Shown: positions 29,728 to 43,800 of the stretch, in pieces
Layout of the letters: each line of letters begins with the position of its first letter
Position numbering within the stretch: position 1 is the stretch's first letter
Assembly (NCBI RefSeq): GCF_003201565.1
Contig: NZ_QJJP01000016.1
Location: 18,208 to 82,207 of the forward strand
Reading direction: 5' to 3'
Length of the DNA stretch: 64,000 nt
Source: Nitrosomonas sp. Nm84
GTDB lineage: Bacteria; Pseudomonadota; Gammaproteobacteria; Burkholderiales; Nitrosomonadaceae
Program-made: the position numbers and the translations under genes
The notes under the pieces: generated by a model
Database searches by the model: none
The model's input: the letters and a program-made list of their open reading frames with translations, nothing else
What the model was told of the DNA's origin: nothing

Positions 29728-31875
29728 ATGATAAATATCCTTGCGGGTATGCTTTCCGTCAAGACGCCATATCACAAGACTATTTGTTTTCACCGAACAA
29801 TTTTAACCCATTGGCTTACAAGCGTTTTCTTTATTCTGTTAGCCGCCATCCCAGTCCCTGCTTTCGCCCAGGCCCAACAACTCCAGACAACCCAACCAGC
29901 CATCCTGGACGCCATCAACATCAACGCCACCCGCAGCGAGCGGTCACCGGCGCAGATTCCGAACAGTATCACGCAGATCACGCATACTCCGCAGCATCAT
30001 TATCAGCCCGGCGCCACGCTGGATGAGTTTGCGCGCGGCACGCCGGGGGTTTTCTTTCAGAATCAGTTTAACTTTACGCAGGATTTGCGCATTGCGATTC
30101 GCGGTTTTGGCGCACGCTCGCCGTTTGGCGTGCGCGGCATTCAATTGCGTGTGGATGGCATTCCGGCAACGCTGCCGGACGGGCAAACGCAACTGGATTC
30201 AATCGATCCTGCATTGATTGAGCGCATGGACATTGTACGCGGGCCTTCGGCGGCGCTGTACGGCAATGCATCCGGCGGACTGATTGACATCACCACGCGC
30301 GAGGCACCGCCGGAAAAGCTTGTCATCATGCCGCGCCAGGTGTTTGGTCAGTATGGTTACTTGAAATCTGAACTGTTTATGGGCGGCCGCAACGGCAATC
30401 TCGGCTACAGCCTGTTTGGCTCGCACTTGCAGCAAGACGGTTGGCGCGATCACAGCGCGATGCAGAACACATTTGCGCAAGCCAAGCTGAATCTTCAGAC
30501 GAGCGTTGATTCCGACCTGATGTTGGTGTTTCGGGAATTCTATTCGCCGCTGTCCAAAGACCCGGGCGCCTTGACCAGCGCCGAAGTGCACGCCAATCCC
30601 CGGCAAGCCTCCGCACGCAACGTGCAGTACAACGCCGGCGAGGAGATCCGGCAGGAAGAAATGGGCGTGCGTTTTCGCAACAAACTGTCCGCAGGCAAGG
30701 AACTCACTGTCACCGCACACGTATTGCACCGCGATTTCAATAGCCGTCAGCCATTTTTTGACGGCGGGCAGGTGCAGTTTGATCGCTGGGTAGGCGGACT
30801 GATGGTGCAGTTTGTCAATGATCATATATTGTTCAATCGCCCCAATCGCTTTCTGGTCGGTGTCGATTACGGCGTGCAAAATGACAATCGGCAGCGCTTC
30901 AATAACAATTTCGGCGTAAGAGATTCGTTGAATCTCAGTCAAATCGAACGCGTGCAAAGCGTCGGACCGTTTTTCCGCAATGAGTGGAATATGGCGGACA
31001 AACTGGACTTGGTCATCGGCGGGCGCTGGGATTGGCTGAATTACCAGGTGAAAGACGCCTATAAAATTGACGGCAATCAATCCGGCGGCAGAACGGTATC
31101 GCAAGCCAGCGGCTCAGCCGGGCTGGTGTATCACGTCACCGAACGGCAGCAGATTTACACCCATATCGCTTCAGTGTTTGAGGCGCCGACCACCACCGAA
31201 TTGCTCAACAACCCGACGGGAAGAGGCGGATTCAATCCTAATCTGAACGCGCAAACGTCGCTCAGCAATGAACTTGGCTTTCGCGGCAACTCAGCCGGAT
31301 TTCAATACGATACCGCGGTGTTTTTCATCCGCACCTGGGATGAAATTACGCCGTTCGAGTTGCCGTCATCGCCGGGCCGGGCATTTTTCCGCAACACCGG
31401 GCAATCACGCCGCATAGGTGTGGAAACACGTCTGGCCACGCCGGAATGGAAAGGTCTGCGTGGCGAAGTCAGTTACACGTACTCCAATTTTGAATTTGAA
31501 AAGTATGTGGTGAACGACGCGAATCTGAAAGGCAACGTATTCCCCGGCATCCCCACGCACCGTTGGGAAGGGTTGGTGCGTTACGCGCATCCCCTTGGTT
31601 TTTTCGGGCAAGTTCACGCGCAGCGTGTGGGTGAATTTTTTGTCAATGACACCAATACCGCCACCAATCACGCCTATAATCTGGGACAATTGTTGCTGGG
31701 CTGGGAAGCAAAGCGCAACGGCATCGAAGGTTCCGTGTTTGTCGGCATCAATAATCTGTTCGATGCCCAGTATAACGCCAACACCCGCATCAATGCCGCG
31801 CTGGGGCGCTATTTTGAACCGGGGCCGCCGCTGAATGTGTTTGGCGGCGTGCGCGTTCGTATCGTGGCATTCTGA
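29728..31875 (+). CDS. TonB-dependent outer-membrane receptor
   Basis: This is a protein of 715 residues with a signal peptide ending PAFAQA (about residue 48 from this start; an ATG at 29749 would give a more usual signal length). A plug domain follows at about 60-170, with the FQNQFNFTQDLRIAIRGFGARSPFG and IERMDIVRGPSAALYGNASGG segments (the latter, quoted as RGPSAALYG, is diagnostic). The rest is a 22-strand beta-barrel to the C-terminal aromatic/hydrophobic strand ending RVRIVAF. Substrate is probably a ferric siderophore or other iron chelate, but the neighbours give no clue. Confidence 0.9.
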   Translation: MINILAGMLSVKTPYHKTICFHRTILTHWLTSVFFILLAAIPVPAFAQAQQLQTTQPAILDAININATRSERSPAQIPNSITQITHTPQHHYQPGATLDEFARGTPGVFFQNQFNFTQDLRIAIRGFGARSPFGVRGIQLRVDGIPATLPDGQTQLDSIDPALIERMDIVRGPSAALYGNASGGLIDITTREAPPEKLVIMPRQVFGQYGYLKSELFMGGRNGNLGYSLFGSHLQQDGWRDHSAMQNTFAQAKLNLQTSVDSDLMLVFREFYSPLSKDPGALTSAEVHANPRQASARNVQYNAGEEIRQEEMGVRFRNKLSAGKELTVTAHVLHRDFNSRQPFFDGGQVQFDRWVGGLMVQFVNDHILFNRPNRFLVGVDYGVQNDNRQRFNNNFGVRDSLNLSQIERVQSVGPFFRNEWNMADKLDLVIGGRWDWLNYQVKDAYKIDGNQSGGRTVSQASGSAGLVYHVTERQQIYTHIASVFEAPTTTELLNNPTGRGGFNPNLNAQTSLSNELGFRGNSAGFQYDTAVFFIRTWDEITPFELPSSPGRAFFRNTGQSRRIGVETRLATPEWKGLRGEVSYTYSNFEFEKYVVNDANLKGNVFPGIPTHRWEGLVRYAHPLGFFGQVHAQRVGEFFVNDTNTATNHAYNLGQLLLGWEAKRNGIEGSVFVGINNLFDAQYNANTRINAALGRYFEPGPPLNVFGGVRVRIVAF

Positions 31876-34800
31876 ACGCCACATGTATTAAGACCTCCCA
31901 GCAGAAATGCCACATTGATACCCGTTATTGGTTACTCGTAGCACGCTTTCCACAAAGGAATTTGACATGATCACCGCCGCACTTTACGACGCGAAACCGT
32001 ATGACCGCGAATACTTCGACCGTGCCTTGGGCAGCGAGCGCATCGCTTGGCAATTTCATGAATTCCGCCTTGGCGCGCAAACCGCTGCCACCGCCGCCGG
32101 GATGCACGTGGTGTGCGTCTTTGTCAACGACCATGTGGACCGCACCTGTATCGCCGGACTTGCCAAAGGTGGCGTGAAGCTCATTGCGCTACGCTGCGCC
32201 GGGTTCAACAATGTTGATCTTAAGGCTGCTCAGGAATTCGGTATCGCCGTCGTGCGCGTGCCCGCCTACTCACCCCACGCCGTCGCGGAACACGCCATCG
32301 GCCTGCTGCTCACGCTCAACCGCCACATCCACCGCGCCTACAACCGCGTCCGTGAACACAACTTCTCACTCAATGGACTGGTCGGCTTCGATCTCGTCGG
32401 CAAAACCGTGGGTATTATCGGTACAGGCAAGATCGGGCGCATCGCTGCCCAAATCTTTCGCGGCTTCGGCTGCCGCGTCATTGCCCACGACCTCATACCG
32501 AACACAGATTGGGCCGCTCAACAAGGCGTTGAATACACTTCCCTGCCCGCGTTACTGCAAAACAGCGACATCATTTCCCTGCATCTGCCGCTCACCCCGG
32601 AGACTTTTCACTGCTTCCGCCGCGACACCCTACAACAGATGAAGCACGGTGCCTACCTGATCAACACCAGCCGCGGCAAACTCATTGACACGACCGCGCT
32701 GCTCGATGCGCTCAAAACAGGCCACCTCGGCGGTGTCGCGCTGGATGTCTACGAGGAGGAAGAAGGCGTGTTCTTTGAAGACCATTCCGAGCATCTGTTG
32801 CAAGACGACGAGCTCAATCTCCTGCTCACCTTTCCCAACGTGCTCATCACCTCGCACCAGGCGTTTCTGACGCGTGAAGCCCTCGGTGAAATCGCGCGTG
32901 TTACCACCGAAAACATTCTCCGGCTGGATGCCGGTCATTCACCGCTGGACGGGACAGCGCTTTAACAGGTTGTTGAAAAACTATCTGCGTTGCCGCTGCG
33001 GTGTTAAAGACAGGCTCAAAATGCTCATTTATTAAGCATAAGCTGCGCTTTTTCGCCCGCTTTTGCCTTGCATCGGCTGCCTCGAATACGTTTTTCAACG
33101 ACCTGTTAATACCTGGGAAACCCTGATCGTTTTGCAACCACCCGCTAACACGTATTGAGACCAACCAGCAGTGATGATACATTGGCAGCAACTATTCTAA
33201 GATCTATTGGAAGGAGAAAAAGAAAATGATCCGCGAACGCTCAATCTTGATATTTCTAATGCTGATTTCATTCAGCATCAGTTGTTTCTTCGCATCCGGC
33301 ACGCAAGCACAACGCATCCAAACAGAATTTGATGTTCAGCTAGTCGCCGATAAATTACAATTCCCCTGGGGAATGGCTTTCATGCCTGATGGCAATGTGC
33401 TGGTGACAGAACGTATCGGTCAGTTGCGTATGATCACGCCCGATGGTCGCGTATCTGCGCCGATCAAAGGCGTTCCTGCCGTGTTCGCACAACAGCAAGG
33501 CGGCTTATTGGATGTGGCGTTGGATCCGGAGTTTTCCAAGAATCGTTTGATCTATCTGTCCTATGCCGAACCCGAGGGCGCCAAAGCCAGTACTGCCATA
33601 GCCAGAGCCGAGCTGATTGACGGTCGTCTGGAGAAATTGCAAGTCATCTTCCGCCAGCTGCCAAAAACTGTGGGCGCAGTACATTTTGGCTCACGCTTGG
33701 TATTTGCACCGGACGGCAACCTTTTTATCACCTTAGGCGACCGTGGTGATTACATGGATGAAGCGCAGCGACTGAACAACCACTTCGGCAAAATCATCCG
33801 CATTCGCCCTGACGGTTCGGTGCCCGCCGACAATCCCTTTGTCAATGATTCCCAAGCCAAACCGGAAATCTGGTCGTATGGTCACCGCAGCGTTCAAGGC
33901 GCCGTTATTCACCCAAAAACTGGCGAGCTATGGATTCATGAGCATGGCCCCAAAGGCGGCGATGAAATCAATATTCCCAAACCCGGAAAAAACTACGGCT
34001 GGCCCAAAGCCAATTACGGCAGCCATTACTCGGGTGCTCCGATCAAAGACGAACATACTGAGCAAGGCTTTGAAGAGCCAATTTATTATTGGACGCCTTC
34101 GATTGCACCTTCCGGCATGGCGTTCTATACCGGCAATCAGTTTCCAGGATGGCGTGACAATCTGTTTGTCGGTGCACTCGCGGGAAGGCACCTATCCCGA
34201 CTATCGACGGACGGCAAGCGCATTCTCGGCGAAGAACAACTATTAACGCAAACAGTCCGCTTCCGCGATGTTGAACAAGGCCCGGATGGCGCATTGTATG
34301 TATTGACGGATGAAGAAAACGGTAAATTGTTAAAGCTGGTACCGAAGCAATAAAAAACCTTACATAGGCATTGTTTGTTTTGCAAACGCTGATAATTAAG
34401 AAAACAAAATTCGAACGCACGCTTACATTTTGGATAGCTGTTATTTCGAGCGTTCTACATTGTTAATTGATGAAGATTCCTCACTACGCTCGGAATAAGT
34501 GAGCAAACTCTATTTAGTATGCTTGTACAATCTAACAGGCCAATGGAAAAACGTTTTCGAGGCAGCCGATACAAGGCAAAAACAGGCGATAAAGCGCAGT
34601 TTATGCGTAATAAATGAGCATTTTGAGCTTGTTTTTAACAACGTAGCGGCAACGCAGATAGTTTTTCAACGGCCTGTTAAAAAGTACGCTAGAATGCCTC
34701 GCAGCATGTTTCTTCCACTTATCTTTCCTAACAGCCACTATTGATGGATATCGTCGATCTCAAGAACCCCACGTTATATATCAATCGCGAATTGAGTTTG

Positions 34801-37800
34801 CTTGAATTCAACCGGCGCGTCATCGAACAGGCAAAAGATGAAAGCCTGCCGCTGCTGGAGAGGTTGCGGTTTTTATGTATTGCCAGTACCAATCTGGATG
34901 AATTCTTTGAAATACGCGTCGCCGGTTTGAAGCAGCAAGTCAAGTACGGTTCGACACAGACGGGCGCGGATAACCTGTCTCCGGCCGAGGTGCTGGCGCG
35001 CGTCAGCGAAACAGCCCATCAGTTTGTCGAAGAGCAATACAATGTCTGGAATGACATGATCATTCCTGCATTGACCAAGGATAAAATCCGGCTATTGCGC
35101 CGCGCCCACTGGAAACCTCAACTCATTCGTTGGATACACCGCTACTTCAAGGATGAAGTATTGCCGGTGCTGAGTCCGCTTGGCCTGGACCCGTCACATC
35201 CATTCCCGAGAGTATTGAACAAGAACCTGTACTTCATCATATCGCTGGAAGGAAAGGACGCCTTCGGCAGAGATTCGGGATTAGCCATCGTACAGGCACC
35301 ACGTTCGTTGCCGAGGGTAATTCATATTCCGGCAAAATATAGTGGCGGGAATCACGATTTTGTCATGCTTTCATCGATTATCCATGCGCATGTCAGCGAT
35401 CTGTTTCCCGGCATGAGCGCGACCGGTTGTTATCAGTTCAAAGTCACGCGTGATAGCGACTTGCTGATCGACGACGAAGAAATTGACGACCTGTTGCGTG
35501 CGCTTGAAGGCGAATTGCCGTCACGGCGATTCAGCGATGCAGTACGTCTGGAAGTTGCCGACAATTGCCCGGACAACCTGAGTCATTTTCTGTTACAAAA
35601 ATTTGAATTGCAACCAAGCGATCTGTATCAGGTCAACGGCCCCGTCAATCTGGGACGTTTACTCGCCATCTGCGATCTGGTTGACCGTCCGGAACTGAAA
35701 TTTGCCGGATTTACACCGGATGTGCCGAAGCGTTTGTTGAAGAATTCCAATATTTTTGATGCGCTGCACAATGGCGACATCCTGCTACACCATCCCTTTC
35801 AGTCGTTTGCACCGGTCATTGATTTTTTGCGCCAGGCTGCCGCCGATCCCAACGTGTTATCCATCAAGCAGACGCTTTATCGCACTGGTGTCGATTCCGC
35901 AGTCGTCGAAATATTGAAGATTGCAGCGCGCGCCGGCAAGGAAGTCACCGTGGTGATCGAATTGCGAGCACGCTTCGATGAAGAAGCCAATATCGAGTTG
36001 GCCAGTGAATTACAACAAGCCGGCGCACATGTGGTTTATGGCGTGGTTAATTATAAAACTCATGCCAAGATGATCCTGGTCGTGAGAAGAGAAGGCCGCA
36101 CTTTGCGCCGCTACGTTCATTTGGGAACCGGCAATTATCATGCTCGGACTGCACGCGTGTATACCGACTACGGCCTGCTGAGCTGCGACAAGGCGATTGG
36201 CGAAGATGTCAACAAACTGTTCCATCAGCTGACCGGCTTGGGTCGTGCGGGTAAATTGAAAAAGCTGTTACAGTCCCCGTTCACTCTGCATAAGGGAATA
36301 CTGAGCTATATCGAAAAAGAAATCAGCGCTGCCAACGAAGGAAAAAAAGCCTGGATTATTGCCAAAATGAATGCACTGGTCGATCCGGAAATCATCGCTG
36401 CTTTGTATAAGGCTTCGCAAGCAGGCGTTAAAATTGATCTGATCATTCGCGGCATATGCTGCCTGCGGCCGGGGATCAAAGGCGTCTCGGAGACTATTAA
36501 TGTACGTTCCATCGTAGGTCGTTTTCTGGAGCACACCCGTGTTTATTATTTTCATAATAGCGGCGAAGAACTGGTGTTTTGCTCCAGCGCTGACTGGATG
36601 ACACGGAATTTACATCACCGCGTCGAAGTGTGTTTTCCGATCGAGGAAAAACGCACCAGCGATACCGTGATCGAATACGGATTATTAAGCTATTTGTCAG
36701 ACAACATGCAGGCCTGGCAATTACAAAGCGACGGTTCGTATAAGCGCTTAAAACCCGGCACTTCCAAACCACGTTCGGCACAGCAACTATTATTGGAACA
36801 TTATTGCGATTTGTCTTAACAAACCTGCTAAGGATCGCTACGTACAAACATCAGTCGCGGAATTTGTGCTGCATGAGTTCAAGAAACGCTTCATAAGAAA
36901 TGGGGCTACTGAAATAGTAACTCTGATGAAAATAATATTCATACTGTGGATCGCTTCATCCACGCAGAATCGATTGATTCAGGCTAAGTCGCTTTTCTGA
37001 AGGTCAGGTTGATTCGATATGTGCCTGTTAAGGGATGGTAGGCTTCCTTGATTGGCAGCACACCGTGGTAGTGCAGCCTCGCCGGCCCTCCCCATACCAT
37101 GATGTCACCATGTGTCAGTTGCACTCGCACTGGCTTGTCCTCCCGACGTAAGCCACCCCACAGAAAAATGGCCGGAATTCCCAGCGAAACCGAGACGATA
37201 GGAGCGTCAAAGTCGCGCTCATTCTTATCTTGATGCAAGGAGAGCCTTGCCCCAGGATTGTAACGATTGACGAGGCAGGCATTCGGCTTGAAGTCGTTGA
37301 AACCGGCGCTTGCCGCTGCGTCTTGCGCCAATTTCACGAAAACAGCCGGCATGTGAGGCCAAGGTTTGCCGCTTTCCGGGTCTATCATAGTATAACGATA
37401 GCCTGTGCGATCCGTGATCCAGCCATAAGAACCGCAATTCGTCAGCGCCACGGACATCCGGAAGCCGCCGGGAGTGACCATATGACGAAATGGAGCGTTG
37501 GTTGTAATATCGTGCAACGCTTCCAAAATAGCTACTTCATGCAGAGCCGCAAAGCCACGCAACACGATTGCGCCGGGACACAGCTCTTCCCGCTCTGACT
37601 GGCATGGTTCCATATCCTGAAACAGACTCAATGTCATTTTTTCGCTCTCAGGTTGCATCGTGAAATATGATTCCGACGGTATAGCGATGGCCAGAGTGCA
37701 GGCGGCTGACGCCGTGTCGCATATTAACTCGATATATTCCACGCGTGCCTTGCACCGGCCGATAATGCACGGCAAACACCACCGCATCTCCCTGTCTGAA

Positions 37801-40800
37801 AGGAACAATCTCGGGGCGCGACTGCATGCGCGGCCGCTGCTCGGTCAATAGAAATTCGCCACCCCGGAAATCTCGCTCTGGCTCCGATAGCAGTATAGTG
37901 AGCTGAATCGGAAACACATGCTCCCCGTACAAATCCTGATGCAGGCAGTTGTAGTCACCGGGCTCATATTGCAATAGCAATGGAGTTGGACGACGCTGGC
38001 CCGCCTCATGACACTGTTTAATGAATTCCGCATGCTCGACTGGATACTGAACATTGACGCGCATCATTTCATTCCAGCGATTTGCGATGGGTGCCAGCCA
38101 CGGATATATAGACGTTCGCAGTTCCGAAATGATACCGGGAAGCGGATAGCTGAAATACTTGTATTCTCCCCGGCCGAAGCCATGACGCTCCATCACGACG
38201 CGGCTGCGAAAAATCTCATTGCGCGGATAAAGGCCGGCCAATGCTTCGCATTCCTCAGGAGCAACGAGATTTTCGATGACCGCGAAACCCTGTGCATCCA
38301 AATTATCCGATATCCGTTTCCAATCGATGGCCTTTACAAGGTCAGCAATATCCCTAGCCGGTGTAATTTTTTGTACTTGCCTGCTCAGCTCGTTCATCGT
38401 ATTCATGCCTGTAACTCCCTAGCCGACATCACCGCCTCTTTCTCGAGCAGCGTGCGCTTGCGCTCCACACCCCAGCGATAGCCAGCCAGGGTACCATCGT
38501 TGCGCACCACTCTATGACAGGGAATGGCGACTGCCAGCTTGTTCGTGGCGCAGGCCTGCGCCACGGCTCGCACCGCGGCTGGCGAACCGATACGTCTGGC
38601 AATTTCTGTATAACTAGCGGTCTGGCCTACGGGGATCTCGCGCAACGCCTGCCACACGCGCTGTTGAAATGCGGTACCGCGGACATCCAGCGGCAACTCA
38701 AGGCCAATACCGGGCGCCTCGATAAAACCGACTACCCTGGCGACGAGCTGCTCGAAATTAGCATCTCCTCCGATCAGGTTGGCGCGAGGGAAGCTATCCT
38801 GCAGGTCGCGTACCAGCTTGTCGGGATCGTCACCAAGAAGAATGGCACAAATACCGCGGTCGCTTTGTGCCACCAGGATCGATCCCAACGAACATTCACC
38901 GATGGCAAAACGTATTTCCGCTTTGATACCACCAGCACGGTAACTGCTCGGCGTCATGCCCAGAATCTTGTTTGACTTCTCATAGAAGCGGCTGTTGGAA
39001 TTATAGCCCGCATCGAAAATGGCGTCCGTCACGGCACTGCCACGGCCAAGTTCATCGCGTATTCTTTTTTCACGCAGCGCCGCTGCATACTGCCGGGGCG
39101 TCAATCCAGTAATTTGCTTGAATATGCGGTGGAAGTGATAGGCGCTCATGCCCACCTGCTTTGCTAGTGCATCCAGACTTGTAGCGCTTTCCAATTCTTC
39201 AATCATGCGGCAAGCTTGGGTAACCCTCGCCGCATATTGCTCAACAAGTGATGGTCGATCAGGGTGGCAGCGTTTGCACGGCCTGAAACCCGCCTTCTCA
39301 GCTTCTTCGCGCGTGGTGTAAAAACCGATATTCTCCGGCCGAGCCAGACGGGCCGCGCAGGAGGGACGGCAGTACACGCCCGTGGTCTTGACCGTGTAAT
39401 AAAACTTGCCGTCCGCCTCAGGATCACGCGCGACAATGGTGGCCCAGCGCGGGTCGCTAACTGTTTCGGCAGCGAGCCTTTCTTTCTTCGCTAACGCATT
39501 CATGATGTGCTCCTTTAGAAAGTTGCAGATTGATTTGATGCCAGTTAGCAATTTATCAACGTCAGCAATCGCTCGCACTCCGAGTCTTGCTTTCGAATTC
39601 AATGATCAGTTAGCTGGTGGCAAACCTGATCGGCAATCGTTCTACCGCTGATCGTTTGTGTCAATACTTTACCGCAGGTTCCCACGATTCGGTTCCGCAC
39701 CATAATTTATCTGCCTGATCTGTTCCCCTTTAATTCCTATAGCGCCTTGCTCCAGTGCGCCCGCAACTCGTTGTTGAGTTTAACCAGATCGGATGACGGT
39801 TCAACAAAAACCATCCATCCCTGTCGCTCCGCATCGGTGTCAGAGGTCTATTCTGACGCAGGAAACAGCAAAGAAGAATCGATCTGAAAGCAAGAAGCGG
39901 AGTGCCGCAGTGAAAACATGCGGTTAACATTCATCCCAAGTCATCAGTAGTGTTGCTGTCGATGACCTACTTCACTTTCTTACAGCAACAAAACGAAAGG
40001 AGATTAATATCATGTCACAAGCAAATAAAGAAATCGTGGGCCGCTGGTTCACCGAATACTGGCAGAAGGGAAATGTGGCGATTGTCGATGAACTTGGCGC
40101 GGAAGATCTCGTGTTTAGCTACCCTATGCATGGAAAGCTGCACGGCCGCGAGCCGGTTAAAAAAATGCTAATCGAGTTTCGCGAAGCTTTTCCCGACCTT
40201 AGTTTCAAGGTGGTCGGTGACATCATTGCAGAAGGCGATTACGTAGTTGGGCGCTGGGAAGGCGGCGGCACCCATACAGGTCCGGCTTTCAGCGATCTGC
40301 CCGTCGGTTCCCTTCCAGCTGCAACCGGCAAGAAAATCCATTTTTCGGGAACAAGCGTTTTTCGCATCCGGAATGGCAAGGTTGCGGAAGAGATCGGCCA
40401 AGAACAGGCGTTGACCGCGCTACAACAACTCGATCTGGTACCCACAAAATAAAGCTGAAAGGCACGCCTGGATGCCATCGAGTGTAGAGAGGGGAATTAT
40501 GCTCCTCTCCCTGTCGCTTTTTCCCGGAAGCAACAGGGAGGAAACGGTACTATTTACAGATTCAAACAAACCACTTGATCAAAAGTACATAAATGCACTG
40601 TTATCTGGAGATTTAAGTTTAAACAATCATGACTGGCTATACCATGTGGATCGGTCGCCGCCGTGCCGTACAAGCAGGCATTTTTCCACCGGTGAGCCGA
40701 AGGTTGCCTTCAATGTGTTCTGACTTGCGCCTGTCTCGCGCACCATATGGCGGGTCGAGACGCGGCCATGGCCCTGAACTGTTGTCACGTACGCGGATAC

Positions 40801-43800
40801 CCAAGACTCCTTTTTTATCGTTCCAGTCTTTCGAAATCACGACATATAGCCTATCCGTAAAATCCTAAAATTGGTGAAAATGAAACGTCAGTCGATGTTT
40901 GGGTTGGCGCAGCCTGCAAATTTCTGTCACTGGTTGGAGAAAAATCAATCAATCTCCATAAACTATCTGAAATTTTAAAATGGGAAGAAGGCCCCTTTTT
41001 GAAATAAAAATCCAATTCCTATTTACTGCGCCGCATATTCCATTGTTTTTTATAATTCTAGAGACCTTTGCAGTATAGAAAGCAATGTTGTTGAAGTATT
41101 GTGTACGCTTAGGTACCATTTCAATGTACGTAGGGCAGCAAAATGGCAAATACTCAAATCGCAATAAAATTCTCGGAGTGAGATCATGAAGAAACTTATC
41201 GAATTGATGCGCATAGTTGCCGGCCAACCCACATTGCTTAAGTCGCTTGACAGCACCCAACTCATTGAATTGCAGACTGCCCTGATTACATTGGGTTACC
41301 CGGCCGGTGATATCGATGGCAAATATGGCGCCAAGACCCGCAATGCATGGGCAGAATTCTTGCACGATACCAATCAGGCTATCACGCAGGATACTATTGA
41401 TGCAGCAACGATTGCCAAACTCCAGGCAAGCCTGGACAATGCCGCCCAAATCCAGGGTTATGATTTTTCATCCAAGGCCGGAACCATAAACGCCATAAAG
41501 CAGGAATGTATTCGCCAAGGTATTGGCTTAAAAAGCCAGATTGCTTATGTACTTGCGACCGCAGATCACGAAACCAATCATACTTTCAAACCGGTTACCG
41601 AAGCTTATTGGCTAGCTGACCCGGATGCCTATCTAAAGCAGCATCATGCCGACTACTATCCATATTATGGCCGGGGATACGTACAATTAACTTGGGATTA
41701 TAACTATGAAAAGTATGGAAAACTGATTGGTGAAGATCTGGTCCATCATCCCGAGTTGGCGCTAAAGCCTGAAATCGCTTTGTTTGTGCTGGTACACGGA
41801 TTTAAAACCGGCGCATTCACAGGTCGGAAAATTTCCGATTACATCAATGCGCACACCGCCGATTTCGTAAAAGCCCGGTATTGTATTAATGGGAAAGACA
41901 AAGCTAATGAAATCGCTGAGTTAGCGAAGAATCACCTTGCCAGCTTATAGTCGTCCTTGTCATCATCTGACACCAAGCGATTGGTATTGAATCCAGTGTA
42001 CCGAAATCATTCGACTGCAAATTAATCGGATCCCACCATACCGTATGCGTATCTCAGTAATCATCTGCCACTGCATACTCGCGTTCTGCATCTATATGTC
42101 GAACATTCATCAGCCACAGGCCGAATTGATCTCTGAAGCGAGTACACTTTCGCCCAAACCGGACTTGAATTCTTCCACGGCATCCGCTGTGTTATCTGAA
42201 TTCGAAGGCCGCTATCAAGTCGGCGATACGATTTGCATCGTTGTTCCTGTCAAAATGGCCTTCGAAGTGAAGTGGCTCAAAGGGCAAGGGATCATGCATT
42301 TTTTCTATAGCCAGACAACAGCGGATGGTAAACCGATATTTATCTCCAGAGACCTGGGACACGGGCGAGATCAGTTCATCTTTGATAATAATTCTTATAA
42401 TTCCGGTCAATTCATCAGAGCCGACGGCAAGGCTTTTACTTTGAAAAGATTACCGGCAGACCGTTGAAAAACTATCCGCATTGCCGCTGCGGTGTTAAAA
42501 ACAGAGCCATGATTATTCTGGTGTATGACAAGAGAGGAGAAAGCGGTGTAATCTGTTGGTAAAGATCTCGGCAGATCGATCAATAAAAAGGGAAACACCG
42601 GAAGTGGCACAGAAAAAATGGTTCCGGTTGAGGGCTATACATTGCTGGCTGATGTCATTCAAGACATAAAATTCATTAACGGCGTTAAACAAAAATGGAG
42701 ATCAAAAACAGCGAGCCGCTTGATTCTCCATACACCAGATTTGACTATAGCTCCTCGTCCTTCTCATACGCCCGCTCCTTCTTGCCGCAAACTTCACGGA
42801 TTTAGATTGAGCAAGATTAGCACTTATCCGACTGTTCGAATTTGCGAGGTCACTTCATACTGTAAACAACGTCATAAATTCTTACAACTTACCCAATTCT
42901 TTATTCCACTGTTACAGATTTGGCTAAATTCCGCGGTTTATCGACATCATTTCCTTTTCTCAGAGCCACATGGTAAGCCAACAACTGGAGTGGAATCGAA
43001 TGAAGCAACGGGCTGAAAATACCTGCATGTTCTGCAAGCCGGATCACATGCATTCCTTCACTTTCTTGAATGCTAGAATCAGCATCTGAAATCACATACA
43101 ACTCACCTCCTCTGGCGCGGACTTCTTGCAGATTGGATTTGAGTTTCTCTAGCAACGTATCGTTGGGCGCAATGGCAATGATGGGCATTTCCTTGTCTAC
43201 CAACGCGAGAGGACCGTGTTTTAGTTCACCGGCGGCATAGGCCTCGGCATGAATATATGAAATTTCCTTGAGTTTGAGGGCACCTTCCATCGCAATGGGA
43301 TAATGTATGCCTCGGCCAAGAAACAACGCATGTTGCTTCTGAGCGAAAATGTCCGCCCATTTTTCTATTTGTGACTCAATCTGAAGTGTTAATTCTATTG
43401 CCGAAGGCAAGTGCCGAAAGCCAGTAAGCATTTTCTGCTCGAGCTCTATTGGAAGCCTATTGCGCTGCTTCGCAAGTACAACAGTCAATACAGTCAAAAC
43501 TGCGAGTTGGGTGGTGAAGGCTTTGGTTGATGCTACACCAATTTCTGGGCCTGCACGAGTAAGAAAGCGCAAGTCAGCTTGCCTTATCAAGGCGCTTTCC
43601 GGTACGTTGCAGATTGCCAGACTATGTCGATGCCCGCGCGATTTAGCATATGCCATGGCTGCTAATGTATCAGCAGTTTCGCCTGACTGGGAGATTGCCA
43701 CCACCAAGGTATTCGGATCCGACACGGATTCGCGATAGCGGTACTCGCTCGCGATTTCGACGCTGCAAGGTAACCCTGATATTGACTCCAACCAATATTT